From positions 87,717-151,716 of the forward strand of contig JAUXUD010000086.1 in NCBI GenBank assembly GCA_030680835.1: a stretch of 64,000 bases of DNA, read 5' to 3'. The notes beneath the pieces were generated by a model, which was not told where the DNA came from, did no database searches, and was given only the letters and a program-made list of their open reading frames with translations. The translations under genes and the position numbers were made by a program. The stretch comes from Bacteroidota bacterium. GTDB lineage: Bacteria > Bacteroidota > Bacteroidia > UKL13-3. Of this stretch, positions 15,334 to 24,605 are shown piece by piece. Numbering within the stretch: the stretch's first letter is position 1; every line of letters starts with the position of its first letter.

Positions 15334-17217
15334 GTGCAACAAAATAAAATCCATTTATTAGTATACATTTTGCTGGTGTCGGCAAAATTTATTGCTGCAC
15401 AAAGCGATTCAATTGCTGCGCTTAAATACCCTACCCGATTTATTACAGAGCATGATTTAGACAGAAACCAGAAATGGCATTTTATAGATACCGCTATCAA
15501 TAAAGATGAGAACTACCAACACTTATATAAGAAATACGGCATTTATCAGGACCTGGGTAATGTAGGAACACCCGGAACAAATATGTTTTTTGATCCCGGC
15601 AGAGCAAACGATTTCAGACTTGGGTTCAACCCGTATAAAGCATATTATAAAACCCCGAAGGAAACCCGTTATTATACCACCCGCATTCCTTATGCCGATT
15701 TGAGTTATACGCAGGGGATAATGGAACTTTTGATGCTGAATGTTAAGTTTTCGGTGAATGTTACTCCCCGCTTAAATATTGGCGTTGATTACGACCGCGT
15801 AACTTCCATGGGTTTTTACCCCCGGCAGTATACCAGTGGTTATTTCACCAATATATATTCAAGCTACCAAAGTAAAAACAATCGGTACGGACTGCTTGCA
15901 AATTTAAATTTTAACCGGGGTGTGCTCGATGAAAGCGGAGGCATCAGAAGTGATTCCCTGTTTGAAACCCTGAGGGGAACCAATAAAGCAATTTCTGTAG
16001 TGCTTGAAAACAGTCAGAGTCGTTTTAAAAACATGAGCTTTTATACCCGGCAATATTTTTATCTGGGAAAAAGCAATGAGGTGATCAAGGGAGATGATAC
16101 CAGCTATATACTTTCTCAAACGGGATTTATTTCCCATACACTAAGCTATGATTACGATCGGTTTTTCTTTGACAACCCGGCCGGAGATACAAGCATTGTA
16201 CTTTTTCCAACAAAGAATTTTGATACCTTAAATGTATTTTATGATTCGATATACAGCAAGACCCTGATGAATCGTTTTGCCTATGCATACTGGACAAAAA
16301 GCAATGAGCATCAGCAAAGCTTTATTGAGTTTGCGATTGCGCATAAATATATAGAAGTACATCAATATGATTTAACCCATACATACAACAATATATGGGG
16401 TGAAGCCAATATGGAACGGATTGCCAAAACCCAAAACAACCTGGGCTTAAAATTACATGGCTCGTATTGTATGAGTGGTTATAACCAAAACGATTTTAAA
16501 GCTTCGGGAGAATTAAAATTGCTGACACCTATTTTCGATTTAACAGGCAGTATCGGCAACCAATTATATACCCCCGATTATACACAGGTTTATTACCGCT
16601 CGAATCCATTTGTATGGAATAACCGCTTCTCTAAAATTGTTGTCAATAATTGGGGAGCTGGAATTATTACGCGGGGTTTCAGGAATAATTTCAGATTTAA
16701 TTTTACACAGTATCTCATTTCAAACTGGGTTTATAACAGCTTATCGGTAAACCCGGTTCAAAGCAATCAATTATTGCTTGTTCATACGCTGGAAGCAGAA
16801 AAAACCTTTCAGGCCTGGTTATTCTATTTTGAAAACCGTTTGATATATCAAAAAGCAAATCTGGATATTATCCGCATGCCTGAGTTCTCGGCTATACTGC
16901 GATATTATTTAAAAGCTTCTTTGTTTAAAAAAGCATTGTTATTTGAAATTGGGGGTGAGTTGTTTTATAATACAGCCTATTATGGCAATGCCTACAATCC
17001 ATCGGCAAGGGTATTTTATCTGCAAAACCAAAAGGAGATTGGTAATTATCCGATGGTAAATGCATTTATTACCGGGCAAATAAAAAAGGCAATTATTTTT
17101 GCCAAATTCGAACACGTTAATATGGATATGAAAAATACGGGATTTTATTATACTCCCGGATATCCGCTACCCATAAGGGCTTTCAGGATTGGAATCAGGT
17201 GGCGGATGTATAACTGA
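15334..17217 (+). CDS. Putative porin (PF14121-like)
   Basis: Outer-membrane protein of 627 residues starting at GTG 15334, which gives a clean signal peptide (MQQNKIHLLVYILLVSAKFIA before AQ); the next ATG is far inside. The body is rich in aromatic, amphipathic strands and ends ...RAFRIGIRWRMYN, a typical barrel C-terminus. The early motif DFRLGFNPYKAYYKTPKETRYYTTRIPYADLSYTQG is characteristic of the putative porin family common in Bacteroidota. Five base pairs separate it from the upstream propeller gene, which suggests that the surface propellers and this channel act together. Cargo unknown. Confidence 0.7.
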   Translation: MQQNKIHLLVYILLVSAKFIAAQSDSIAALKYPTRFITEHDLDRNQKWHFIDTAINKDENYQHLYKKYGIYQDLGNVGTPGTNMFFDPGRANDFRLGFNPYKAYYKTPKETRYYTTRIPYADLSYTQGIMELLMLNVKFSVNVTPRLNIGVDYDRVTSMGFYPRQYTSGYFTNIYSSYQSKNNRYGLLANLNFNRGVLDESGGIRSDSLFETLRGTNKAISVVLENSQSRFKNMSFYTRQYFYLGKSNEVIKGDDTSYILSQTGFISHTLSYDYDRFFFDNPAGDTSIVLFPTKNFDTLNVFYDSIYSKTLMNRFAYAYWTKSNEHQQSFIEFAIAHKYIEVHQYDLTHTYNNIWGEANMERIAKTQNNLGLKLHGSYCMSGYNQNDFKASGELKLLTPIFDLTGSIGNQLYTPDYTQVYYRSNPFVWNNRFSKIVVNNWGAGIITRGFRNNFRFNFTQYLISNWVYNSLSVNPVQSNQLLLVHTLEAEKTFQAWLFYFENRLIYQKANLDIIRMPEFSAILRYYLKASLFKKALLFEIGGELFYNTAYYGNAYNPSARVFYLQNQKEIGNYPMVNAFITGQIKKAIIFAKFEHVNMDMKNTGFYYTPGYPLPIRAFRIGIRWRMYN

Positions 17218-17290
17218 TGTACAATGTACGATGTACGATGTACGATGTACAATGTACAATGTACGATGTACAATACATGATGTAAGATGT
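17216..17290. repeat. GATGTAC heptamer array 2, downstream of the porin gene
   Basis: About nine tandem units of GATGTAC/AATGTAC; the first unit overlaps the porin stop codon TGA. It decays at the 3' side (CATGATGTAAGATGTATGTACG). Confidence 0.9.
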
Positions 17291-17357
17291 ATGTACGATA
17301 TTTTTTATTCTCAATTTTTCAATAATTAGTTGATATTTGAAATATCATACCTCAATC

Positions 17358-20300
17358 ATGTATAAACATTCATTTATATCTGTTAAAAACGTATCTTGGT
17401 TTTTGTTCATTCTGGCTTTTTCATTTCTACCACAAAACATTGCCAATGCCCAAACAGATTATGTAAAACGGGTAAATCCAATGATTGGCACAGGCGGCCA
17501 TGGGCATACTTTCCCGGGACCGGTAGCACCCTTTGGCATGGTTCAGGTTGGACCGGATACCCGCATTGACGGAAGCTGGGATGGCTGCAGCGGTTATCAT
17601 TACAGCGACTCCATCATCTATGGGTTCAGCCATACCCATTTAAGCGGTACCGGTTGCAGCGATTATGGCGATATTTTATTGATGCCTGTTGTTACAGACC
17701 TGAAAGTAATGGGTGAAGAACATAGTTATTTAAATAACAAAAATTACAGTTCATCATTCTCTCACCAAAATGAAATTGCCAAAGCCGGGTATTATAAAGT
17801 GAAACTTGATAAATATAATATCACTGCCGAATTAACTACTACAACCCGCGTGGGCATGCATCGGTATCAGTTTCCAAATACCAATCTTGCATCCATCGTA
17901 GTTGACCTGGTTCACCGTGATGCGGTAATTGATTCGTACCTTGAAGTTGTGAATGATTCAACTTTACGGGGATACCGCAGAAGCAAAGCCTGGGCAGCAG
18001 ATCAGCGTGTATATTTCTATATCCAGTTTTCCAAACCGATGAGAAACTATGCCAATGGCAATGATTCGGCAATAATGGGAATGCCGGCTGCGCGTGGTAA
18101 GAAAGTAAAAGGTCTGTTTACTTTTGATGCCCTGGATGGCAAACCCATTATGGTGAAAGTTGCTATTTCGGGTGTGGATATGGAAGGAGCTCAAAAAAAT
18201 ATGGAAGTCGAATTGCCTGACTGGAATTTTGAAAAATGCAAAGCAGATTGCGAAGCTTTATGGAACAAAGAACTCAGCAAAATTGATGTTAAAGGGGGCA
18301 CAGCCGATCAACAGGTAATTTTTTATACTGCTTTATACCATTGCTTTATTCATCCCAGTATTGCCAATGATGTGGATGGAAGATATATGGGCAGAGACTT
18401 TAAAATTCACCAAACAGATGGCTTTAATTATTATACCGTTTTTAGTTTATGGGATACCTTCAGGGCATTACATCCACTCTTTAATTTGGTTCAGCGCGAA
18501 CGCAATATTGACTTTATAAAAACTTTTCTGGAACAATACAAACAGGTTAAGCGCCTGCCTGTATGGGAGCTGAGCAGCAATGAAACCGAATGTATGATTG
18601 GCTACCATGCGGTGAGTGTGATTGCCGATGCATACGCCAAAGGGAACAATAACTTTGACCTGGAGCTTGCGATGGAAGCCTGTTTAAAAGCAACGGAGTA
18701 TGATCGTTTTGGCATCAAACAATTCCATACCAAGGGATTTTTAGAAGTAGATGATGAAAGTGAATCGGTGAGCAAAACACTTGAATATGCCTATGATGAC
18801 TGGTGTGTAGAAAATTTTGTTTTACAGGCGTACTATAGTCAATCACGTCATTATAAAAGTGGAATTAACTTTACAAGCAGTCAGTTTAATCCTGCTAAAG
18901 CATGGAGAAATATATTGGATCCCGAAACCGGTTTTATGCGGCCACGTTCCAATGGCGGTTTTTATACACCCTTTAACCCCGCTGAAGTAAATAACAATTA
19001 TACCGAAGCAAATGCCTGGCAGTATTCATTATTTGTGCCGCATGATATTTATGGATTGAAAACAGCTTTGGGAGGGGATGCAAAGCTGGAACAAAGACTT
19101 GATGAAATGTTTAATGCAAACAGTAAAACGGAAGGCAGGAATCAAGCAGATATTACCGGTATGATAGGTCAGTATGCACATGGCAATGAACCCAGTCACC
19201 ATATGGCTTATCTGTATAATTATGTAAACAAGCCCTCAAAAACCCAATTCAGGGTGAACCAAATTCTGAATGAGATGTACCATAATGCTCCCGATGGACT
19301 TTCGGGCAACGAAGACTGCGGACAAATGAGTGCCTGGTATGTAATGAGTGCGATGGGATTTTATTCAGTTTGCCCGGGTGTTGATAAGTACGCAATGACA
19401 GGCTCCTTGTTTGATGAAGTTACGTTTAATTACAATTCGAAAAACAAAGTACGGATGCAACATATTCGATCCGATAAAAATGATATTTACATAAAAAGCA
19501 TAAATTCAAATCGTCATTTCTACCCTATTGATCTTCCGAAAGATATGCAACACGTTACCCATGATATAAAACCTATAACTTTGGTCTGGAATTCACCATT
19601 TGTTATTCATAACAAGGATACTTTATTATTTTATGAGTTTTATTATAATTCAAAACCCAATGACAGTGTTGAATTAAAAACTTATGGTGAGCGGGATGTG
19701 GAAATGATAAATTTTCGTTATGAAGACCCGTATCCAAACAATCAGGTTTTGGCACCCGTAATTTTTGCTGACAAAAAAACCTTTAAAGACAGTTTATTGA
19801 TTCGCGTTAAAACAATCAATGATCTTTATTCATATATCTTTATACAAAGCAGTATTACATCAAAACAAATATTTAAAAAGGAAAAGGAAGACTTGAAATT
19901 TTATATATATAACACATCTAAAATAGTAGCGAGAAGTTATAATTATTGCAATTATGGCTCCTATAATAAAAATATTATTTGCGGAGATAGCTCAAGCCTA
20001 GAAGCAAACTACTTCAAGATTCCACATAACTGGACTGTAAAGCTTTATTCCAAATACAACAAACAATATACTGCCGGAGGGGATGATGCGTTGATTGATG
20101 GAATTCGTGGAAGTACTGCATGGCGCAAAGGGGGTTGGCAGGGATATCAGTACCAGGATTTTGAAACCATTATTGATTTAAAATCAATACAAAACCTGAG
20201 CTTCTTTTCTTCAACATACCTGCAAGACCAGCGTTCATGGATACTATTGCCAACGGAAGTTTCGTATTTTATTTCTGAAGATGGTATAAAATATGAAGTT

Positions 20301-20495
20301 GTTGGTAGTGTAACCCATGCTATTGCTCCCAATAATGAAAAGCTCATTATCCATAATATGGAACTCAAACTGGCCAAAGCAAAAAAAGCCCGTTATGTAA
20401 AAGTAAAAGCCAAAAACTTCGGTAAACTTCCGCAATGGCATATTGGTTACGGCGATGAAGCCTTTATTTTTATTGATGAGATTTTAGTGAAGTAG
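17358..20495 (+). CDS. GH92 family alpha-mannosidase
   Basis: Secreted glycosidase of about 1045 residues, predicted to remove mannose from alpha-mannans or N-glycans; GH92 enzymes are calcium-dependent and work by inversion. A signal peptide (to about residue 32, IANA before QT) is followed by the GH92 N-terminal beta domain (VNPMIGTGGHGHTFPGPVAP, GWDGCSGYHYSD-type motif, FSHTHLSGTGCSDYGD) and the helical catalytic domain with SLWDTFRALHPL, HGNEPSHHMAYLYNY and GNEDCGQMSAWYVMSAMGFY. The last 160 or so residues look like an F5/8-type C (discoidin-like) carbohydrate-binding module (GSTAWRKGGWQGYQ, ARYVKVKAKNFG). The ATG at 17358 is preferred to a TTG at 17337. There is no SusC/SusD pair nearby. 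Confidence 0.92.
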   Translation: MYKHSFISVKNVSWFLFILAFSFLPQNIANAQTDYVKRVNPMIGTGGHGHTFPGPVAPFGMVQVGPDTRIDGSWDGCSGYHYSDSIIYGFSHTHLSGTGCSDYGDILLMPVVTDLKVMGEEHSYLNNKNYSSSFSHQNEIAKAGYYKVKLDKYNITAELTTTTRVGMHRYQFPNTNLASIVVDLVHRDAVIDSYLEVVNDSTLRGYRRSKAWAADQRVYFYIQFSKPMRNYANGNDSAIMGMPAARGKKVKGLFTFDALDGKPIMVKVAISGVDMEGAQKNMEVELPDWNFEKCKADCEALWNKELSKIDVKGGTADQQVIFYTALYHCFIHPSIANDVDGRYMGRDFKIHQTDGFNYYTVFSLWDTFRALHPLFNLVQRERNIDFIKTFLEQYKQVKRLPVWELSSNETECMIGYHAVSVIADAYAKGNNNFDLELAMEACLKATEYDRFGIKQFHTKGFLEVDDESESVSKTLEYAYDDWCVENFVLQAYYSQSRHYKSGINFTSSQFNPAKAWRNILDPETGFMRPRSNGGFYTPFNPAEVNNNYTEANAWQYSLFVPHDIYGLKTALGGDAKLEQRLDEMFNANSKTEGRNQADITGMIGQYAHGNEPSHHMAYLYNYVNKPSKTQFRVNQILNEMYHNAPDGLSGNEDCGQMSAWYVMSAMGFYSVCPGVDKYAMTGSLFDEVTFNYNSKNKVRMQHIRSDKNDIYIKSINSNRHFYPIDLPKDMQHVTHDIKPITLVWNSPFVIHNKDTLLFYEFYYNSKPNDSVELKTYGERDVEMINFRYEDPYPNNQVLAPVIFADKKTFKDSLLIRVKTINDLYSYIFIQSSITSKQIFKKEKEDLKFYIYNTSKIVARSYNYCNYGSYNKNIICGDSSSLEANYFKIPHNWTVKLYSKYNKQYTAGGDDALIDGIRGSTAWRKGGWQGYQYQDFETIIDLKSIQNLSFFSSTYLQDQRSWILLPTEVSYFISEDGIKYEVVGSVTHAIAPNNEKLIIHNMELKLAKAKKARYVKVKAKNFGKLPQWHIGYGDEAFIFIDEILVK

Positions 20496-20498
20496 AAA

Positions 20499-20612
20499 TG
20501 TACGATGTACGATGTACGATGTATGATGTACGATGTATGATGTACGATGTATGATGTACGATGTATGATGTACGATGTACGATGTACGATGTATGATGCA
20601 CGATGTACGATG
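20499..20612. repeat. GATGTAC heptamer array 3, downstream of GH92
   Basis: Sixteen or so units beginning 3 bp after the GH92 stop. Here GATGTAC alternates with GATGTAT, giving a 14-bp higher-order period in the middle. The remaining part of this 304-bp gap (to 20799) holds an imperfect palindrome (CCTTCCGTAGCTTTAGTGAG, about 20619-20638) and TTTGTGT-rich sequence near 20680-20722; I see no gene in it. Confidence 0.95.
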
Positions 20613-20799
20613 TAACTTGCCTTCCGTAGCTTTAGTGAGGGCAGGATGTAGAATCAAATCTTTGGACGCGTATTTCTTAACGCTGTGTTCTTTGTGTGCC
20701 TTTAACTCCGTGAGCTTTGTGTTAAAATGAATATATCACAATAACCAATATTTATGTTGAATAACTGATTAAGGGTTATCCGGTTTTCCAAATCACTTC

Positions 20800-21216
20800 T
20801 TAGTTTGCTATTTTGATTTCAATAAGTTTTTTGATATCCTTAATAATGGTTTTGTCTTTAACGGCAACCCGGATGCCCCGGCCTTCTGCATATACTTTTG
20901 CCAGTCTTAATTCTATTTTTATAAGTTCAGAAACATTGCTATCAAAAATGATATCGCTGGCTTTTTGCCCGAATACAAAGGCGGCCTTAAAATAATGTTC
21001 GCGGGGCAATAAATACATGATAACTCTTTTTTTGTCGCTGATGCGGAAGCTCCAGCCGTATTTCTCACTTGTATAATTCCACGATTCAACAGCATCGGGA
21101 TTGGCTTTTTTTGTGTAACTGGCAAGTAACTGCCATAATTTAAAAGTATCGCCTAATGCATTTTTAAGTGCTTCATTAGTGGGTGTATTTGCTATTTGGT
21201 TAAAAATGCTTTTCAT
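20800..21216 (-). CDS. DUF3788-like protein
   Basis: Cytoplasmic protein of 138 residues. The central stretch ESWNYTSEKYGWSFRISDKKRVIMYLLPREHYFKAAFVFG (about 43-83) matches what I know of DUF3788: a conserved W, then a basic beta strand, YL.P, and F.V.FG. No catalytic motif is evident, and function is unknown. It stands alone, with AT-rich gaps on both sides. Confidence 0.6.
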   Translation of the reverse strand: MKSIFNQIANTPTNEALKNALGDTFKLWQLLASYTKKANPDAVESWNYTSEKYGWSFRISDKKRVIMYLLPREHYFKAAFVFGQKASDIIFDSNVSELIKIELRLAKVYAEGRGIRVAVKDKTIIKDIKKLIEIKIAN

Positions 21217-21371
21217 TATTCCGATGCAATCTAACTAATGTTTTGTTTTCCAGTTCGCTTTTTTTTATTCTTTTCATCCGTTAAATTAAAATTCTTCCAG
21301 GTCCAGCATGTAATACATAGCTTTTTTTTGTTTCTTTCTTTAATACCTCAACTTAATACGTTTTCTGTATT

Positions 21372-22889
21372 TTATTCCGTCTTATCCTCTTCCTTTTTGT
21401 TGGCAGTTTGGTCTGAGCTGTCCGCTCCTTTTAAATAGGTTGGTAAGTTTAAGCCAGCCATATTAAACAAATCGTTAAGTGGCGGAACCGTTTTCATCAT
21501 TCCTGAAACAAAGTTTGCAGTAGTGGAATTTCCATTATCACCTTGTCCATTCCCGGAATCCCAAACTGTAATTTTGTCAATCTTAATGTTTTTAACCGCT
21601 TCTACTTGTGTTTTAACCAGTTCAGGAAGCTTTTCCAATAACAGTAATTGGAATGCTTTACTTGGATCGCCACCGGCAGCTTCAACAACTTGCTTATAGC
21701 CTTCTGCCTGTTTGGTAAGAATTTCAAAAAGTCCCTTGGCTTCTGCTTCCATTTTGGCAAATATTGCATCTGCTTCCCCTTTTGCATTTTCTCTAATGGT
21801 TTCTGCTGCTGCCTGTGCTTCAATAATTGCTCTTTGTTTGGCTATTTCAGCAGGAATTACAATATTGGCAATTTGAGTTGAACGTTCTCTTTCTGATCGT
21901 GCTAATTCGGCTTTTTGTTCGGCCAGATAAGATTCCTCTAAAGCTCTAGCCTGTTGAACTTTTTCGGCAGTTATTGCAATCCGTAATGATTCTGCTTCTT
22001 TTTCCCTGCGCAAGGCATCAGAATTTGCTATTGCAATTTTTGCTTCGTTTTCACCTTGTATTGCAATTGCATTTGCCTCAGATGTTTTCACCCTTGTATC
22101 TCTTTGTGCTTCTGCTTTACCAATCGTTTCATCTTTTGCTGCTGTTGCAATGCTTATTTCTCTGTCTTTTTGAGTAATTGCAATTTTTACATCCCGGTCT
22201 CTGTGTGTTTCTGCTATTTGAGTATCTTTTTCCCTGTCGGCAAGTGCTTTTCCTGTTTCACCTATTTTCTCCTGTTCAGCAACACTAATCTTTGCTTCAT
22301 TAATCGCTTTGGCGGCCGCTTCTTTTCCTAATGCTTCTATATAACCCGATTCATCTTTGATATCAGTTACGTTTACATTAATTAATTTCAATCCAATTTT
22401 CTTGAGTTCACTATCAACATTTTTTGAAATATTATCAAGAAATTTATCACGGTCAGAATTAATTTCTTCGATTGTCATTGTAGCAATTACCAAACGCAAT
22501 TGACCAAACAAAATATCTTTAGCCAACTCTTGAATCTGTTCGGATGATAAACCTAAAAGTCTTTCTGCTGCAGTATTCATACTGTCTGCCTCTGTTGAAA
22601 TGGCAATTGTAAAACGGCATGGGACATCCACTCTGATATTTTGACGGCTTAAGGCATTTGTAAGATTTGCTTCGATAGATAAGGGTTTTAAATCTAAAAA
22701 TGCAAAGTCCTGGATTACCGGCCAAATAAAAGCGCCCCCTCCGTGAATACATTTGGCAGACGTGCCGCCTGTTCTACCATAAATCACTAATATTTTGTCG
22801 GATGGGCAGCGTTTATACCTTGAAACTAATGCCGAAATTGTTACGAATAAAACTACTGCCGCAACTACAATGATTATTATTGGTGTCAT
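21372..22889 (-). CDS. Flotillin family SPFH protein
   Basis: Membrane scaffold protein of 505 residues. A single N-terminal hydrophobic segment (about 3-22) is followed by the SPFH/band 7 domain (about 25-200; SDKILVIYGRTGG, LSRQNIRVDVPCRFTIAISTE, LSSEQIQELAKDILFGQLRLVIATMTIEEINSDRD-type motif) and a long Glu/Ala/Lys-rich coiled coil (about 205-400). The tail is low complexity. Bacterial flotillins organise membrane microdomains. It lies 11 bp after an NfeD-like gene, the classical partner, so the two form an operon. Confidence 0.9.
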   Translation of the reverse strand: MTPIIIIVVAAVVLFVTISALVSRYKRCPSDKILVIYGRTGGTSAKCIHGGGAFIWPVIQDFAFLDLKPLSIEANLTNALSRQNIRVDVPCRFTIAISTEADSMNTAAERLLGLSSEQIQELAKDILFGQLRLVIATMTIEEINSDRDKFLDNISKNVDSELKKIGLKLINVNVTDIKDESGYIEALGKEAAAKAINEAKISVAEQEKIGETGKALADREKDTQIAETHRDRDVKIAITQKDREISIATAAKDETIGKAEAQRDTRVKTSEANAIAIQGENEAKIAIANSDALRREKEAESLRIAITAEKVQQARALEESYLAEQKAELARSERERSTQIANIVIPAEIAKQRAIIEAQAAAETIRENAKGEADAIFAKMEAEAKGLFEILTKQAEGYKQVVEAAGGDPSKAFQLLLLEKLPELVKTQVEAVKNIKIDKITVWDSGNGQGDNGNSTTANFVSGMMKTVPPLNDLFNMAGLNLPTYLKGADSSDQTANKKEEDKTE

Positions 22890-22900
22890 TTTAATTTTAT

Positions 22901-23467
22901 TTAAATTGTTTCTACTATCAGAATATTGTTGTTTTCTATTTTTACTACTTTTACTACTGAACCGGATTGAATTAAATCATTTTCAGTCATTGCATCCAAT
23001 TCGTGAAATGCACCATTCACACTAATCATAATTTTACCTCTCCCTTTTTTATTTCCGGGAATAGTTAAATATACTTCAGCAGTTTTGTTTAGGGTATTTT
23101 TGATTTTAAATGAATTGTCTTCAGCTAATTTTTGTACCTGTCTGATGATGATGAAAAACAAAAAAACAAAAATAATTCCTACAAACAACGATAATATTAT
23201 TAAAAGAGGTCTGCTTGAAATTGTTGTATAAAAAGAAATTCCCGTCCAGCTAAATCCTAAAAGAAAATTAATCAGGTTTCTTAAGGAAAATAGTTGGAAT
23301 GGGGAGTCACCTCCTGTCAAGTCCCCATCAAAATCAGCTTCCAGTCCATCTGAAGCGTCAGCACCTATAAAAGTCATGACGGTTTGAATAATAAAAATTA
23401 CACTTGCTGGAATAGCAATAAACCAAAAAGTTTTTAACAAAGGTTCTAAATTTTCTAATATTTCCAT
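22901..23467 (-). CDS. NfeD-like membrane protein
   Basis: Protein of 188 residues with three likely transmembrane helices (about 12-34, 62-82, 87-112) and a C-terminal OB-fold-like domain (about 122-188: KTAEVYLTIPGNKKGRGKIMISVNGAFHELDA, GSVVKVVKIENNNILIVE) facing the cytoplasm. The layout matches the NfeD/YqiJ family, which is encoded next to flotillins and is thought to bind them. It is the first gene of the pair, transcribed ahead of the flotillin gene. Confidence 0.8.
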   Translation of the reverse strand: MEILENLEPLLKTFWFIAIPASVIFIIQTVMTFIGADASDGLEADFDGDLTGGDSPFQLFSLRNLINFLLGFSWTGISFYTTISSRPLLIILSLFVGIIFVFLFFIIIRQVQKLAEDNSFKIKNTLNKTAEVYLTIPGNKKGRGKIMISVNGAFHELDAMTENDLIQSGSVVKVVKIENNNILIVETI

Positions 23468-23593
23468 AGATATTAAGTTTAAGAGTTTGCAACTATAAAG
23501 CCGGAATCATAGAGTGAAAAATCTTTTCTGAAATCAAGGATGTAAAACTTGCGATAATATTTGGTAAAAGCAAATTTATGTTGAGGTGAGTTA

Positions 23594-24013
23594 TTAAACA
23601 GCTTGGTGGTTTTCCCAATACTCTTTTGGTGTTACTATTCTTGTTTTTTTGTACGTCTGAAATGTGAAGTCGCTTGTGTTTCCGGTAATTATAAAGTCTG
23701 CTGAACTTTCATCTGCAAGTTCAATAATCTTATTATCGTCAAGGTCAGAAACTACGTCAAGTTTTATTTGAGGGTCATATTTTATTGATTTGATTTCAAT
23801 GTCAACAAGTAACATTTCTGCCTTAACAATAAAATCGGGATATTTTGCAAATTTCGGTCGGGCTAAAACGTCATAATATTCGACCAGAAGTGCTGGAGAA
23901 ATACAGAGTTGAAATTTATCTTCAATGAATAGTTCGTATATGATTCGGTAAGGATAACTTCGTTGGATTAGTGACGAAACGAATACATTGGTGTCAATTA
24001 CGATCTTTTGCAT
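23594..24013 (-). CDS. PIN-domain toxin
   Basis: Predicted ribonuclease toxin of 139 residues. The PIN fold is seen in the N-terminal VIDTNVFVSSLI (acidic D7), the mid-protein VEYYDVLARPKF, and the C-terminal acidic cluster DLDDNKIIELADESSADFIITGNTSDF, the metal-binding set of the COG1569 branch (putative toxin-antitoxin PIN proteins). It overlaps the upstream small gene by 20 bp, the usual antitoxin-toxin arrangement. RNA target unknown. Confidence 0.85.
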   Translation of the reverse strand: MQKIVIDTNVFVSSLIQRSYPYRIIYELFIEDKFQLCISPALLVEYYDVLARPKFAKYPDFIVKAEMLLVDIEIKSIKYDPQIKLDVVSDLDDNKIIELADESSADFIITGNTSDFTFQTYKKTRIVTPKEYWENHQAV

Positions 24014-24224
24014 TCTTTCTTACTGCTTTGACTTCGTTTGTAATTTCATCCATAGTCATTTTTGAAAGTTCGTATTTATCAGCAAGTTCTATGCACCTAT
24101 TTAAATTCTGACGCGTTAATTCCTTACTAACAAGATCAATAAAATCAGAAAATGTCAGTTTATCGGTCTTAATTCCAAATTTGCTATATTCTATTTCCGA
24201 AATTGAAACGTTTAATGTTCTCAT
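23994..24224 (-). CDS. Antitoxin of the PIN toxin pair
   Basis: Charged protein of 76 residues directly upstream of, and overlapping, the PIN toxin. The N-terminal MRTLNVSISEIEYSKFGI and the following helices (LTFSDFIDLVSKELTRQ) fit a small DNA-binding antitoxin, but I do not recognise the family. A well-formed promoter lies immediately upstream; autoregulation by the antitoxin-toxin complex is expected for this class but is inferred. Confidence 0.7.
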   Translation of the reverse strand: MRTLNVSISEIEYSKFGIKTDKLTFSDFIDLVSKELTRQNLNRCIELADKYELSKMTMDEITNEVKAVRKNAKDRN

Positions 24225-24240
24225 AATTTTAATCTTTATC

Positions 24241-24272
24241 CAAATTTACAAAATAATATTTATCTTTTGCAA
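24241..24272 (-). promoter_or_regulatory. Promoter of the toxin-antitoxin operon
   Basis: On the minus strand there is TTG (24270-24272), a 21-bp spacer, and TAAATTTG (24241-24248). Transcription would start about 10 nt before the antitoxin ATG. Confidence 0.6.
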
Positions 24273-24421
24273 GTTAGTTGAACTTTGTGAATTCGGATAG
24301 TAGTACCTCCAATCAGTTCAAAATAGCGTTGAACAAAACCTTCATAGAGAAATTCTCCTATCTTCAGGATATAACTTGAAATGCAGATTCGAATTTAACA
24401 GAACATCTTTAATAAAACGTT

Positions 24422-24508
24422 CAACCCTTTCCGGGTTGCAGTTTCTTGGGGTCGCCAGTTACCACCGGATTTCATCGGGGCTATTTTTGTTCAATCCATT
24501 CAGGATTG
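24422..24508. repeat. Three-hairpin intergenic element
   Basis: Three stem-loops in about 90 bp: CAACCC-TTTCC-GGGTTG (24422-24438), CCACCGGATTTCATCGGGG (24462-24480, imperfect) and CAATCC-ATTCA-GGATTG (24492-24508). It sits in the 381-bp gap between the toxin-antitoxin promoter and the HsdR-like gene. The layout resembles a dispersed palindromic element I recall from other Bacteroidota; I cannot confirm copies. Nothing else is seen in the gap. Confidence 0.65.
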
Positions 24509-24605
24509 GAATATGAAATTGAATTTAGCGGATTCAATAGCATAGCAATACAAATATTTTTATATATACAGTATTAATTCGATAGTTCAACTTCAAATTG
24601 CCATA

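Noticed and set aside
15334..17217. Porin gene lacking a start codon (broken gene)
   Set aside because: GTG at 15334 gives a complete signal peptide and fits the 5-bp operon spacing, so the gene is intact.
21648..22331. Cys/Phe-rich plus-strand open frames opposite the flotillin gene
   Set aside because: Composition is the mirror image of the Glu/Ala/Lys-rich coiled coil on the minus strand; no start signal and no family match.
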